From Paulinella micropora (Eukaryota > Cercozoa > Imbricatea > Euglyphida): a stretch of 64,000 nt of DNA. The translations under genes were made by a program, and so were the position numbers. The stretch covers positions 332,985-396,984 of the forward strand of contig BJOX01000302.1 of assembly GCA_009731375.1 (NCBI GenBank), given 5' to 3'. The notes beneath the pieces were generated by a model. It saw nothing but the letters and a program-made list of their open reading frames with translations. It ran no database searches and was not told where the DNA came from. Position 1 is the first letter of the stretch. Every line of letters starts with the position of its first letter. This document shows, one piece after another, positions 33,902-44,800 of this stretch.

Positions 33902-35128
33902 TCACTTTTCCAACGGGAGCTCATAGGTACTCTGAGCCTCGTACGGTGGACAGCGTTGGTGCTGGTACGGCACGGGGAACCACCCCAGCGCCTGGCTGGT
34001 GTTGTAACGAAAATAAAGGTACTCTCTGCGCCAGGAGGACGCCCATTTCTCTACCAGGGACCGGATCTCCCTGCTGCCGGCCCATTTGACCGGATGGAAG
34101 ACGAGGTGCTCGTGACGATTGAACACGCTGTCCAGGGCCCGGGTATCAGTAGGGGGTATGCCCCAGGGACGGAAGAATTCGTAGAACGCCACGTCGGTTT
34201 CGGCAAAGCAACGACAGGCCAGGGTAGTGACTGCGATCTCGTGAGGCACGCCCAGGGAAGCCAGCAGCCCGGCGCCCGCCGCCCATGCAGGCATTTTGGA
34301 TGCCGGGACGTAAAAGAAATCGCCGGTCCCCGTCGTCCAGAACGTGCGGTTGTGGGGGTACCTCCTGGCGCAAGTGAAGTTAGGGTGGTAGAAGGCGGTG
34401 GTGAGGCTGCCACCCGAGAACGAAAGGTAGTGGCTGTTAAGCGGTTCGGGATCAGTGATCCAGAGCTGGTCGCCGTGCTGCTGGTACATAAGTTCCAGCA
34501 ACGGGACGTTCAGGTACAGATCGTCGTCGAATTTCAGGTACCCTTCATAGAAGCCTCCCTTGGTTTTCTCGTAGGCATCGGCCAGGGCAGCGTAGCTGCC
34601 GTACCCCCTCTGCCATAATGTCTCCGACAAGCCGGACAGCCAGTGGTGCGAGGGGTCGGGCGGGAGCCCGGGCCCGTAGAAAAAAAGGTGTTGGAACAAG
34701 GGTTCCCAGAAGAGACGGAGCACCTGCGCATTGACGGCGAAGCTCCCCGAATTCACGCTCACGACGGCCAGCACGTGCCGGAAAAGGTTTTGGGCGCGCA
34801 GGACGGGGAAGCCCGTGGACAGGCGGCATTGCCCGCACGACACATTCTGCGGGTCCGGGCGCTCGGTGATGCCGCTGGTATTCCGGAAGAGATAGCAGGA
34901 CTCGTGCTCCCCCAGGAAGGTCCAGTGCGTAGCTTCTACGTGCTCGGCACAAGCCTCGCAGCACAGCCCGGCATCCCGGGCCTGCAGGTTAGTCAACGCG
35001 GTGCCCATCTCGAAATGGCAGTTCCGCGAGCTCCGGTGACAGCGTGGCGCGACGGGCTGAGCGCTCGGGGGTGCGGCGGAGCCAGTAGAGAGCAGCGACC
35101 CCAGAACAAGGAGATGTCCGCCCCACAT
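33902..35128 (-). CDS. Secreted/Golgi glycosyltransferase with apple-like domain (beta-1,3 type)
   Basis: 408 residues from ATG 35128. Signal peptide MWGGHLLVLGSLLSTGSAA. Residues about 30-100 contain a PAN/apple-like Cys pattern (LCCEACAEHVEATHWTFLGE, CYLF). The catalytic region resembles the fringe/beta-1,3-glycosyltransferase superfamily: VLAVVSVNSG at about 115, YLKFDDDLYLNVPLLELMYQ at about 195-215 with the DDD metal site, SGGSLTTAFYHPNFTCARRY, and FYEFFRPWGIPP. Several N-x-S/T sites. Base composition (about 58% GC by eye) is lower than in neighbours, suggesting later acquisition. With the gene at 32279 it implies that this element modifies glycans, perhaps on its own surface proteins. 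Confidence 0.7.
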   Translation of the reverse strand: MWGGHLLVLGSLLSTGSAAPPSAQPVAPRCHRSSRNCHFEMGTALTNLQARDAGLCCEACAEHVEATHWTFLGEHESCYLFRNTSGITERPDPQNVSCGQCRLSTGFPVLRAQNLFRHVLAVVSVNSGSFAVNAQVLRLFWEPLFQHLFFYGPGLPPDPSHHWLSGLSETLWQRGYGSYAALADAYEKTKGGFYEGYLKFDDDLYLNVPLLELMYQQHGDQLWITDPEPLNSHYLSFSGGSLTTAFYHPNFTCARRYPHNRTFWTTGTGDFFYVPASKMPAWAAGAGLLASLGVPHEIAVTTLACRCFAETDVAFYEFFRPWGIPPTDTRALDSVFNRHEHLVFHPVKWAGSREIRSLVEKWASSWRREYLYFRYNTSQALGWFPVPYQHQRCPPYEAQSTYELPLEK

Positions 35129-35395
35129 GTTTCGACAGGTTCCCCGTCTTCTAGAGGGAGAGAGAGAGAGAGAGATGTTTGGTCTACCAGCTCTGCCTAG
35201 CCCAAGACACAGGCCCCCATTCTACCCCCGCCTCCAGACGGAGGCCGGGGGGCGGGGCCGGGAGGTTCTGAAGACAGAGAGAGATAGCAGGATGGAACAA
35301 AGGTAGATAGATAGACGGGTAGCTAGGTACACAGCCAGATAGAGAAAGAGAGAAGGAGTGGGGGGCGCCGGGCGCCCGGCACGCTCGCCACCGGC
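35129..35395. promoter_or_regulatory. Upstream region with GA tract
   Basis: Directly upstream of the start at 35128. (GA)n at 35157-35174 and further GA/GATA-rich stretches at 35275-35360. Confidence 0.35.
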
Positions 35396-36500
35396 CTCGT
35401 CGGTGGCACTTGTCTACTTGTCAGGTGTGCCCGGTGGCATTGCCCGACCTGTCTAACCCGTCAGGTGGCACCACCCAGCCGGTCCAACCCGTCAGGTGGC
35501 ACCAGCCGGCCAGTGTAACCTGGCAGGTGGCACCACCCAGCCTGTCCAACCCGTCAAGTGGCACCAGCCGGCCAGTGTAACCTGGCAGGTGGCACCACCC
35601 AGCCTGTCCAACCCGTCAGGTGGCACCAGCCGACGGTGTCTGGTTTGTCGGGTGGCACCGCCGACCTATGGGCAGACCTGGCCGGCGGCCGGGTGGGGGG
35701 GGGTGCACAATGGTGGGCGGCGGCAGGGAGAAGGGAGAAGGGAGAGGGGAGAGGGGGGGAGGGGGTGTGAGGCCGTTGCGCGCCACCGCCTTTGGTGCCG
35801 GGTGGCCGGTGGCACCGTGTACCGGTATCACCCGGCCGCCGGTGGCGGCCACCCGCACAACCCCCCTGCCGCCCCCNNNNNNNNNNCGGCAGGGGGGTTG
35901 TGCGGGTGGCCGCCACCGGCGGCCGGGTGATACCGGTACACGGTGCCACCGGCCACCCGGCACCAAAGGCGGTGGCGCGCAACGGCCTCACACCCCCTCC
36001 CCCCCTCTCCCCTCTCCCTTCTCCCTTCTCCCTGCCGCCGCCCACCATTGTGCACCCCCCCCCACCCGGCCGCCGGCCAGGTCTGCCCATAGGTCGGTGG
36101 TGCCACCGGCCAGGGAGGACACCGTCGGCCGGTGCCACCCGACATGCCTGGCTGGTCGGCCAGTGCCACCTGACAGGCCTGGCTGGTCGGCCGGTGCCAC
36201 CGGCCAGGGAGGACACCGTCGGCCGGTGCCACCCGACATGCCTGGCTGGTCGGCCGGTGCCACCCGACATGCCTGGCTGGTCGGCCGGTGCCACCTGACA
36301 GGCCTGGCTAATCGGCCGGTGCCACCTGACAGGTCGTGCTGGTCAGCCGGTGCCACCCGACAGGCCTGGCTGGTCGGCCGGTGCCACCTGACAGGCCTGG
36401 CTAATCGGCCGGTGCCACCTGACAGGTCGGGCTGGTCAGCCGGTGCCACCCGACAGGCCTGGCTGGTCGGCCGGTGCCACCGGTTGGGTGAGGCAGACTG
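35395..36500. repeat. Large inverted repeat with 30-bp tandem repeats in its arms
   Basis: Left arm about 35651-35876 and right arm about 35887-36106 are near-perfect reverse complements, separated only by a 10-N gap. Outside them, 30-bp units (ggtggcaccacccagcctgt family at 35400-35650; gacaggcctggctggtcggc family at 36106-36490) are also related as reverse complements but more diverged. No coding potential beyond repeat-driven frames. It could be a replication origin, a hairpin-like terminus or recombination site, or an assembly fold-back. Confidence 0.85.
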
Positions 36501-36912
36501 GCTGCCAGCCGGGCTCGCTCGAAGGAAGGCCTGGCGTCATTTTCCGCGAGCCTTTGACTGGCTAGCCTTGGGTGTGAGGGGGGAGGGCCGAGCCCACCCG
36601 GTGTGAGGCACCCCCACCACCCTCTTCCTCCCTCCCGAGAGAGAGAGGGGGGGTGGGGAGGGAGAGGCGCTTTTTGAGGACAATCCTTTTTTCCCTGCAC
36701 ACACGACACGCAGCTTGTACCCTTTTTCTTGACTACACAGGGCTTTAATTAGGAAACACGCCTGCAAAAAGGACTATGCCAGGGGGAACACGCTTTCTAC
36801 CCCCTGTCCCCAACCAGTCGGACGTCAGTACAGTGAGACAGTGAAAAACCCCACCCTCCTGGCCTCCTCTCTCCGGCTTAGCCTTTGCGCGCTCGCCAGC
36901 CGCCTGGCATTT
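36501..36912. other. Intergenic spacer
   Basis: Between the repeat block and the 3' end of the adhesin gene. Has a GA/G tract at 36640-36660 and minus-strand ATTAAA at 36744-36749. No gene seen. Confidence 0.5.
36744..36749 (-). terminator. Polyadenylation signal ATTAAA, minus strand
   Basis: About 165 bp beyond the stop at 36913. Confidence 0.5.
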
Positions 36913-39900
36913 TTAAATATACATTCCGCACGCACGTGTGTAGCTGCCGTTGCAGATGCTTGGCAGGTTGCTAAGCTGGATACCCTTGTCGTACAAATAG
37001 ATATCGAAGGGGTGGAATATCTGCGTGCATATCACCGCGTCAGAGGACGTTACTTTCCAGCCACTGATATCCCTGTCAAAGGCGCAGTTGCCCTCGAACA
37101 TGCCGACCAGGCCATTACTGGCGGCGGCCGCCGAGACGTCCCAGCCACCCAGCGGCTGGTTGAAGGCGCACGTGTCTGGCGGGTAACAGCGAAAGGCTGC
37201 GTCCATCGTAGAGACTTGGCTAGTGTTCCAGCCAGTGATGTTCTGGTTGAAATTTCTGGCGTTGGTAAAGGTAGAGTACAACGAAGTCACCGACGCCGTG
37301 TTCCAGTTGCCGAGTGGCTGGTTGAACACGGTCGCCCCCTGGAACGTCCCATGCAGGGTCGTGACGCGGCTCACGTTCCAGCCGCCGATGGGCTGGTTGA
37401 AGGCTGTGGCGCCCCAAAACGTCTGCATGAGGTTCGTGACCTGCCGCGTGTCCCAGCTAGCCACGTCGCCGTTGAAGGCCAGCGCGGACTGAAAGGTGCG
37501 CCGGAGGCTAGCCACGCCGCTCGTGTTCCAGCCGCTGAGATTCTGATTGAACTTGAAGCAACGTTCGAACAGGGAAAGGAAGCCGTTGGGGTGCGTGGCG
37601 GGCGTCAGCCACGACCAGTCCCAGTCGCGCGCGTCGCCCACAAACTCGCTCAGCTGGTACAACAGGTACTCGGGCGCCACGCCCCGCAGCGCCCGCGAGC
37701 CGGCCGTCGGCGCCAGGTAGCGCAGCACCAGGTTGGAGGCGAGCAGCGGGGCGTTCGGCGACGTCAGCAGCGGCCGAGTGCTGCCCACGGGGTGGTACAG
37801 CTGCACGTCGCCCCACGCCAGCACGTCGGTCACGGGCGCGCCGCCCACGTACCACAGCCCGTCCACCCGGCCGTCCAGCCGCAGCGTGTAGTTACCGGCG
37901 GCGGCGTACACGTGCGGGCAGGTCGCGCCATTGGCGTGCGCGCACGCGCCCGCGGAGCCGTCCCCCCAGTCCACGCCGTACGTGCCGCCCGCGCCCGTCC
38001 CCGCGCCGGGCGACAGCGCAAGCGTGGCCGTGGTCCCGCCCCCGCCGTCGTCGCGGGCCCGGCACACCACGCCCGCGCCGCCCGGCCCGCACGGCAGCCG
38101 CACCTCGGGCGTCAGGTCACAGAAGCCCGGCGCCGCCCGGCGGCGGAAGGGGAAGGCGCACTCGAACTCGTCCGCCGCCGCCCGCACCTGCGCGCACAAG
38201 TTCGCGGCCGCGGCCCCCCGCACAGGCTCCGGCGGGGCCGCCGGCGCGGGCGCCGCCACGCCCAGCACCGACAAGACCGCCGCCGCCGTGAGCGCCACGG
38301 GCCGGGCGCCCGGCCGGAAGGGCCAGCCCGCCAGCGGGAACAGGTAGTAGCACTCGGGCACGGCGCCGACGGCGGCGGGGTCGAGCCCGCGCGGCCTGGC
38401 GCCGGCGGTCCCGGCGAAGTAGGCGTCGACCGACGCGGCGTCGGCGGCCAGCAGGTACTGGGCGCGCAGCACCACGCTCCCCCCCCCGGGGCACACTAGC
38501 TCGCGCGCGGGGCTGCCCCGCACCAGCGCGTCCAGGTCGTCCAGGTCCCCCCCGAGGCCCGCCGCGGGCGGGCGGCACGACCGCCCGTAGCGGCACGCGC
38601 CGTACGGGTCCGCCCACGCCGTGTCCGCGCAGCGCCAGACCGACAGGCTGCCGAGCGCGCGCTCGGCCGCGGGCACGGCCGCGGGCGCCGCCTCCCCGGC
38701 CCAGCCCGCCACGAACGTGGCCCGGCGCTCCAGCGCCAGGCCGCGCCACACGCCCAGCCGGGCCGGCTGCGCCGCCTCGCAGAAGCGGTAGCCGTCGCCG
38801 ACCCAGCCCGCCGCGCACACACAGCGCGGCCAGCCCTGCACCAGGGCGCACGCGGCCGACGGGTGGCACACCACGTAGCGGCACAAGTCCAGCGGCTGGG
38901 CCTCGACCAGCTGGGCCGTGGGCGCGAACAGCAGGTACGCGCGGCCGGCGCTCGTGCGCCCCGCCAGCACCAGCGCCTGCTGCGGGGCGGCCGGCAGCGC
39001 CAGGCACTCGAGCTGCAGCGCGCCGGCCGCGGCGCCGGGGCTCAGCGCCACGGAGCCCCGCCGGTCCCACGCGCCCCACGGGTCCAGCTCGTCCTGCGCG
39101 TACCAGTCCACGCGCGGGGTCTGGCTGCCGCTGCTGTTCGTGCGCAGCGCCAGGAGTTGCAGGGCGGGCCAGCCGGTGCGCGCGCAGAAGCCTAGGCGCT
39201 CGACTTCGCCCGCCACCTCCACGGACCGGTAGGGCACCGCGCGGGCCGCCGCCGCCGTCGGGCTCCGCCAGTACTGTGCCTGGTCCGCCGGCGCCACCAC
39301 GAACAGCCGCCCCGGGCCGCCGCACACGGCCAGCAGCGCGGCCGACGCGGGCACCGACACGCACTGCGTCACGGCGCAGGGCGGCGTCCACAGCGCCCGG
39401 ACCGAGCCGTCGGCGGACCAGCGGTCGCGGCACGGGCCGAGCACGCCCACGTCCTGCTCCGGCGCGGCCGGCCCGGGCGACAGCAGGCCCTCCGCCCAGA
39501 AGCCCAGGTCCAGCTGCGCGCCGCCGCCCGCCACCGGCCGGCCGTCCCAGTCGTACGCGGTGCCGTCCTCGAGCGGCCGGACGCCGTCGGCCGAGCGATT
39601 AACATAATAGTACCAGTCGGGGTCCCACGACCTGTCGATAGCCCGAGCGGCGTACCTGGCAAAGAACAGCAGCTGCGCGCCGCGCGGGGGCCCGACTAGT
39701 TCCAGCACACCACGGTTCACGGTCGCGCCGGCCTGCAGCAGGTGGACGGCAGAGCCCCGCGCGGGCCAGGGCTGGCTGCTGTAGGGGCCCAGGGCGTCGC
39801 CCGGCCACTCGACCCGCACGTACTGCCAGCGCGGGCCCTCCAGGTACGCGCACACGGCCGTCAGCGCGGCGGCCAGCAGCCGCCAGTTGAAGAGGCGCGC

Positions 39901-41121
39901 GCAGCCCAGCGGCAGCCCGAGCGCCTTCCACACCGTCAGGCCCGGCGCCGCCAGGTACACCACCGCCGTCAGGTTCGGCGCCTGGCCCAGCACCAGCACC
40001 AGGTCGTCCTGCGCGTCGTCGTCCAGGCCGCCCGCCAGGAGCGTCTGGTCCGCGGCGGGCCAGTCGTAGGCGAACAGCAACTGGTAATCGTAGTCGACGA
40101 GGCTGCCCAGGCCCGCGCCCACCGCCCCCGGCCCGCAGGCCAGGCCCTCGGCCGGCCGGAGAGCGCGCACCCGGCCGCCGGGGCAGTCGTACACGGCGCC
40201 GAGGCCGCCGGTGTTGTCCAGGTAGCCGGGCGCACAGAACAAGGTGCAGTTGGGCCCGTCGGGCGCTAGGCCGCCGCACGTGCCCCACGACAGCCGGCCG
40301 GCCAGCCGGGCCAGGAGTTCGCCGCGGCAGGGGCTGAGCTCGCACCCCAGCTCGCCGCGGCCCCCGGTGCCGGCCGCCGCCTGGTACCGGCCGTCCTGGC
40401 AGTCGCAGGCGCACGCGTACGAGCCGGCCGTGTTGCGGCAGGCGGCGAGCGGGCTGCAGTCGTGGGTGCCCTCGGCGCACTCGTCCACGTCCTCGCACAC
40501 CGTCGACAGCTGCCAGCGCCCGTGCGCGGGGAAGAGCTCCGTGCCGGCCGCGAACTCTTGGTAGGCCGGGCACGACGCCGTCAGGTTCCCCGCCGCCGGC
40601 CGGAAGCCCGCGCTGCAGGCCACGCGGCAGTCGGCCCGGGGGCCCCCACACAGGCTGAAGTTGTAGGCGGGCCCCGGGGCGCTAGCGTCCGCGTTGCACT
40701 GCGGCCGGCTGCCGTTCCGGCCGCGCAGCACCGAGTACGACGCGAGCGGGCGTGGCGGCCGGTCGCTGTTGTAGTCCAGCAGCAGGTACGAAAATAGCGG
40801 GCGCGTACTAGGGCTGTAGCCCAGGTAGCCACCGTCGTCCGCGCGGCATTCGCAGAGCTGTGAGGGGTCGGTGCCGTCCCAGTACAGCAGGTCCATGCCG
40901 CGCTCGGCCGCCGCGTCCATCAGGAAAGTCCGCATCCGCCCGTCGAAGCCGGAGCCGCACCTCGCCCCCGTGCCCATGCACGAGTAGTAGCGGTCGTCGG
41001 CCAGCTCGATCAAGTACGCCGGGCCGGCGCCCGCGGCCGGGCCCAACCCCAGCACCACGGCGCCCGCCAGCAGCAGCAGCGAGGCGGCCCGCGCGGGGCC
41101 GGCCGGCGTGCGGCAGGGCAT
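36913..41121 (-). CDS. Giant secreted adhesin-like protein with EGF, FG-GAP, PKD and BspA/DUF285 repeats
   Basis: 1402 residues from ATG 41121. Signal peptide (AASLLLLAGAVVLGLGPAAG, about 12-31). Calcium-binding EGF at about 205-245 (DVDECAEGTHDCSPLAAC). FG-GAP-like calcium loop near 360 (GGLDDDAQDDLVLVLG). Second EGF at about 743-785 (LCRYVVCHPSAACAL). PKD-like domain near 1035-1095 (YGVDWGDGS, HVYAAAGNYTLRL). BspA-type DUF285 repeats at about 1180-1350 (FNQPIGGWNVSRVTTLHGTF pattern, about seven units). No C-terminal membrane anchor is obvious. Such architectures serve cell-surface binding. The DUF285 part is visibly lower in GC than the first 1150 residues, as if it were fused later. Confidence 0.85.
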   Translation of the reverse strand: MPCRTPAGPARAASLLLLAGAVVLGLGPAAGAGPAYLIELADDRYYSCMGTGARCGSGFDGRMRTFLMDAAAERGMDLLYWDGTDPSQLCECRADDGGYLGYSPSTRPLFSYLLLDYNSDRPPRPLASYSVLRGRNGSRPQCNADASAPGPAYNFSLCGGPRADCRVACSAGFRPAAGNLTASCPAYQEFAAGTELFPAHGRWQLSTVCEDVDECAEGTHDCSPLAACRNTAGSYACACDCQDGRYQAAAGTGGRGELGCELSPCRGELLARLAGRLSWGTCGGLAPDGPNCTLFCAPGYLDNTGGLGAVYDCPGGRVRALRPAEGLACGPGAVGAGLGSLVDYDYQLLFAYDWPAADQTLLAGGLDDDAQDDLVLVLGQAPNLTAVVYLAAPGLTVWKALGLPLGCARLFNWRLLAAALTAVCAYLEGPRWQYVRVEWPGDALGPYSSQPWPARGSAVHLLQAGATVNRGVLELVGPPRGAQLLFFARYAARAIDRSWDPDWYYYVNRSADGVRPLEDGTAYDWDGRPVAGGGAQLDLGFWAEGLLSPGPAAPEQDVGVLGPCRDRWSADGSVRALWTPPCAVTQCVSVPASAALLAVCGGPGRLFVVAPADQAQYWRSPTAAAARAVPYRSVEVAGEVERLGFCARTGWPALQLLALRTNSSGSQTPRVDWYAQDELDPWGAWDRRGSVALSPGAAAGALQLECLALPAAPQQALVLAGRTSAGRAYLLFAPTAQLVEAQPLDLCRYVVCHPSAACALVQGWPRCVCAAGWVGDGYRFCEAAQPARLGVWRGLALERRATFVAGWAGEAAPAAVPAAERALGSLSVWRCADTAWADPYGACRYGRSCRPPAAGLGGDLDDLDALVRGSPARELVCPGGGSVVLRAQYLLAADAASVDAYFAGTAGARPRGLDPAAVGAVPECYYLFPLAGWPFRPGARPVALTAAAVLSVLGVAAPAPAAPPEPVRGAAAANLCAQVRAAADEFECAFPFRRRAAPGFCDLTPEVRLPCGPGGAGVVCRARDDGGGGTTATLALSPGAGTGAGGTYGVDWGDGSAGACAHANGATCPHVYAAAGNYTLRLDGRVDGLWYVGGAPVTDVLAWGDVQLYHPVGSTRPLLTSPNAPLLASNLVLRYLAPTAGSRALRGVAPEYLLYQLSEFVGDARDWDWSWLTPATHPNGFLSLFERCFKFNQNLSGWNTSGVASLRRTFQSALAFNGDVASWDTRQVTNLMQTFWGATAFNQPIGGWNVSRVTTLHGTFQGATVFNQPLGNWNTASVTSLYSTFTNARNFNQNITGWNTSQVSTMDAAFRCYPPDTCAFNQPLGGWDVSAAAASNGLVGMFEGNCAFDRDISGWKVTSSDAVICTQIFHPFDIYLYDKGIQLSNLPSICNGSYTRACGMYI

Positions 41122-41881
41122 CTCCAGCAAAAACACACCCGCGTACACACACTTGCAACAGAGTGCTTGGTAGGCGCTGCAGGGAGGGGAGATATACCCC
41201 CTTTCCACTTTCCTCTGGAGAGCTGTTTTAGCTACGAGCGGCGCAGCCCAGGGGGGAGGGGAACTGTACCGGCGTAGCCTCCCCCCCCACAGCCCCGCCC
41301 CTACCTCCGCCCCTTCTCTTGGCCCCCCCCCGCCACCCTCCCGCTGACTGTTTCCTCCTCTCTTGGCCTCGCCTCTCCTTCTCCTTCTCTGCTGCCGTGG
41401 GCGGCCTGGGGGTTCCGGGTAGTTTGGCAGGCACCGTCCGTCCCGGCCAATGTTAACCGTTGTAGCGGCCCACTGGAAGCTTTTTTTATTCTGGTACCGC
41501 CAGCCAACGACACGCAAGATCGCTTTGCCCCTGTACTCAGACCTAGCCAGAGACCGGGTGTAGCAAGCACGCCTGCCCATGATACCGACTGCCTTGGGAT
41601 CTGCGGGGGGGGGGGATCGCCCCCGGCGCCAATCGGACCTGAAAACGGCAGGCGTGCCTTTTCCGTGCGTCGTCCTCCGGTACACACCTGCGGTGGGGTT
41701 TACTCCTCGTAGGTTAGGCCGAGGCCAGGGGGCCAGCTAACAGCGCTTTGCCAGGGAGGTCCCCCGAACCCGTGGTCAGTCTCTCCGACGGCTCGCGCGT
41801 GTGCTAGAGATGGACCCAGGTGTGACTAGGGCAGCCAGTCCACAGCCACCTGTTGCCTAGCCTAGCCGCTCAAGAATACCG
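41122..41881. other. Intergenic spacer, 760 bp
   Basis: Upstream of the gene starting at 41121 and downstream of the gene ending at 41882. Contains T/C-rich tracts, a minus-strand AATAAA (tttatt 41485-41490) and a 9-G run near 41607. No gene supported. Confidence 0.5.
41485..41490 (-). terminator. Polyadenylation signal AATAAA, minus strand
   Basis: About 390 bp beyond the stop at 41882; the nearest canonical signal for that gene. Confidence 0.45.
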
Positions 41882-44800
41882 TCACGCCCCGTTAGGATCG
41901 TTCGGGTCGTACCAAACGCAGCCGTAGTCCCCGAAGCCGTTGAGGCAGTACGTAGGGGGCGGGCAGAGGCCCGGCGTCACGGCGCACTCGTCGATGTCTA
42001 CGCAGTAATAGGAACCTACGGTGTTCACGCACCGGAAGCCCTGGGTGGGGCAGGGGATCCTGGGTGTTCCGTCCGCCGTAAAACATTCGTTCACGTCAGT
42101 GCAGGCCACCGCGTTCACCAGCGTGTACCCAGTCCGGCATCTGCAATTGCTTGCTACGTACGGGTACTGCGTGTCGCACAGCTGTTCGCACATGCTCACT
42201 CCCGGCATGCACGAGTCCAGGTTCAGGAACTGGAAGAAGCTCATGACGCTCTGCGACAGTCCGAGCGTCAGGCCGTCTGTCAGGTACACCAGGGCGGACA
42301 ACTCAGAGTACGCTTCCGAGGCCAAGTAAAAACCAGACAGCAGATCCCCCACGATCCCACAGTAACCGGCCGCCGGGCCTAGCACGACGGTTGATTGCAG
42401 AGCGCACGGGTTCGAGGCACAGGTCAGGCAATATCCGTAGCTCTGGGCCACCGTCCGATCCGTGGCCTGCCGTCCGCTTGCTTCCCCCTCGCCGACCGCG
42501 GGCCACAACACGTGGCCGCGCTCGGACCGGCCGAACACCAAGTCACGCCACGGACGTGCGTAGCACTCTGCCTTGGTCCGGAGGTAGCGCAGCGGCAGCG
42601 TAGAGGCGCCGGCCCGGGCGTACTCTGCGTACAGGCACCCTTCCTGGCCCCGCAGAGTGATGAGGCCTCCCGCGTCCCTGACGTTGCGATTCGGCCAGCC
42701 CATAATCGCGTCGCTCGGCAGCGGCGGGGCCGGGGGCGCGGGCGCCGAGCCGGAGGCCGACGGCGACGCACTGGGCGTGCGGGAGCGGCTCCGCGGCGTG
42801 CCGGACGCCGTGGGCGAGGCAGACGCCGACACCTGCGAGGCATTGGCGGTCAGCAGGTAGAAGGCCTGGTCCAGCGTATTCTGGTCGGGGCACCTGTCCG
42901 CCCAGAGCGCACCGCCGCCGCCCCCCGCCGTCTGCAGGCAGTCCAAGTACCGGTCGGATGGCCGCAGCGTGTACAAGCGGCCCGCGCGGGACGCGAGCCT
43001 GGCGAGCGAGAGCGCGCTGAACGGGGGCCCGTAGGGCAGCAGTAGCCACCGGGTGGCGTTGGTGACGGCCCCTACCAGGTAGCACGGCTGGTCCGGCCGG
43101 CCGCACGCGAGGTACTCGCCCGTGGCCAAGTAGCGCAGCCACAACAGGCAGGCTCCCTCGCCGGCCCCGGTGGGTGTCAGCTCCGCCGGCTCCCACCGGT
43201 GCCGGGCGCGCGGCTCCGCCGCCACCTGCAGGCGCGGGTCCAGCCCCGGCGCGGCGTACGTGGTCGCCCACACGTCGGCGCCCGCGACCCACGCCAGCGC
43301 CTCGGTGCCCGGGAAGTCCACGGTGGAGCTGACCAGGTTGACGGGGCCGGCCCCCAGCTCCGGCGGCAGGGCGCGCGGCGACGGGCTGGCGGACACGGCC
43401 GTGCGCGTCGGTGACACGCTGGCCGAGCGGGAGACCGACGCGCTGGCCGAACGCGCCGGTGACGCCGACCGCGACGCGCTCGCGCTGCCGCTGTCCGAGG
43501 CCCCCCGGCTCTTGCTGGGCGTGGGCGAGCGCGCGGGCGTGGGCGTCGCCGTCGCCGTCGCGCTCGTGCTCGCCGCGGGCGACGCGGACGCCGTGCCGCT
43601 GGGCGTGGCCGACCCCGACGCCGTGCGGCTGGGCGTGCGCGTGGGCGCCTCCCCGGGCCTCGTCGGCGTCAGCAGGCAGTCGCCCTCGGCGCACAGCGAG
43701 CGCCGCTGGAAGCCGGCCGGGCCCAGCAGCAGCTGCGACTCGCACGGGCCGGGCGCGAGGCGGAAGTGCCCCCCGGCCGTGACCTCGAGGAACACGGCCT
43801 GCCACGCGTCCCGGTAGTCGGTGGCCAGCCAGCGCGCGTTCGCCGTCGTCGCCGCCGCCGGCGGCTCGCACGGCGCCGCGGCGGCGCTGAGGGCCAGGGA
43901 CAGCTGCAGGGGCTGGTAGCCGGCCACGGTCGCGCCCGCCGCCGGCCACTCCACGTGGCCGTTGTGCACGTGCACGGCCAGCTGCAGCTCCTGCGCCCGG
44001 GTGGCCGGCGGCGGCGGGCAGGCGGCGAACAAGGGCAGCTGCTGCCACAGCAGGCGCTGCGGCCAGAAGCACAGCCCTTCGTGGTTGCGCAGCACCCAGG
44101 GCTCGTCCCGCACCGACGGCGTGGGCGACACCGACACGCTCGCGCCCAGCGGCACCTCCACCAGCACCAGCGCCGCCCAGCCGGCCGCGCCGGCCCGCGC
44201 CGCCTCGCCCAGCCGCGCCGGTTCGCGCAGCGCCCGCCGCCCGCCGCCGCACGGGTACCCCAGGGTGTGCGACGTGACGCCGCCTGCGGCGCCGGGGGCG
44301 GCCTCCAGCGACCAGCCGGCGGACGACCGCACCAGCGTGGACGCCGCGCCTAGCGGCGCCAGCACGTCGTCGCCGCACGCGTCCTGCCGCCACTGCAGCC
44401 GGTCGTCCGGCGCCACGGCGCCGTCGCCGGTCCAGTTGGTGCCGAAGCCGTGCTCGCACCGCACCGCGCCGCCCGCCTCGCGCTCGTACTGGTACGCCAG
44501 GCACTGGCGCCAGTACTCGGCCGGCGCCAGCAGCCGCTGCGCCCCGTACCACACGCGGCCCAGCGCCCAGTTGACGGCCCACGCCTTCTGCGCCTGCAGC
44601 TCCGGGGGACAGAGCGCCCAGACAAGGTCCAGCGGCCGCAGGCACCAGCCCCGCGCCGCGCTGCGCAGCAGCAGGCCCGGCCGCTCGCTCGGCGTCACGC
44701 TCGGCGAAGAGGTGCGGCTGCCCGTGCGTGTCGCCGTGCGACTGCCGCTCGGCGTGCGGCTCACACTGGGCGTCAGGCTGCGTGTCCGCGTGCCGCTCGG

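Noticed and set aside
35496-36606. Frames of up to 328 codons with Cys-His-Pro-Ser-Ala-Gly-Ala-Thr type repeats
   Set aside because: They cross the inverted repeat and its 30-bp tandem units and are symmetrical on both strands.
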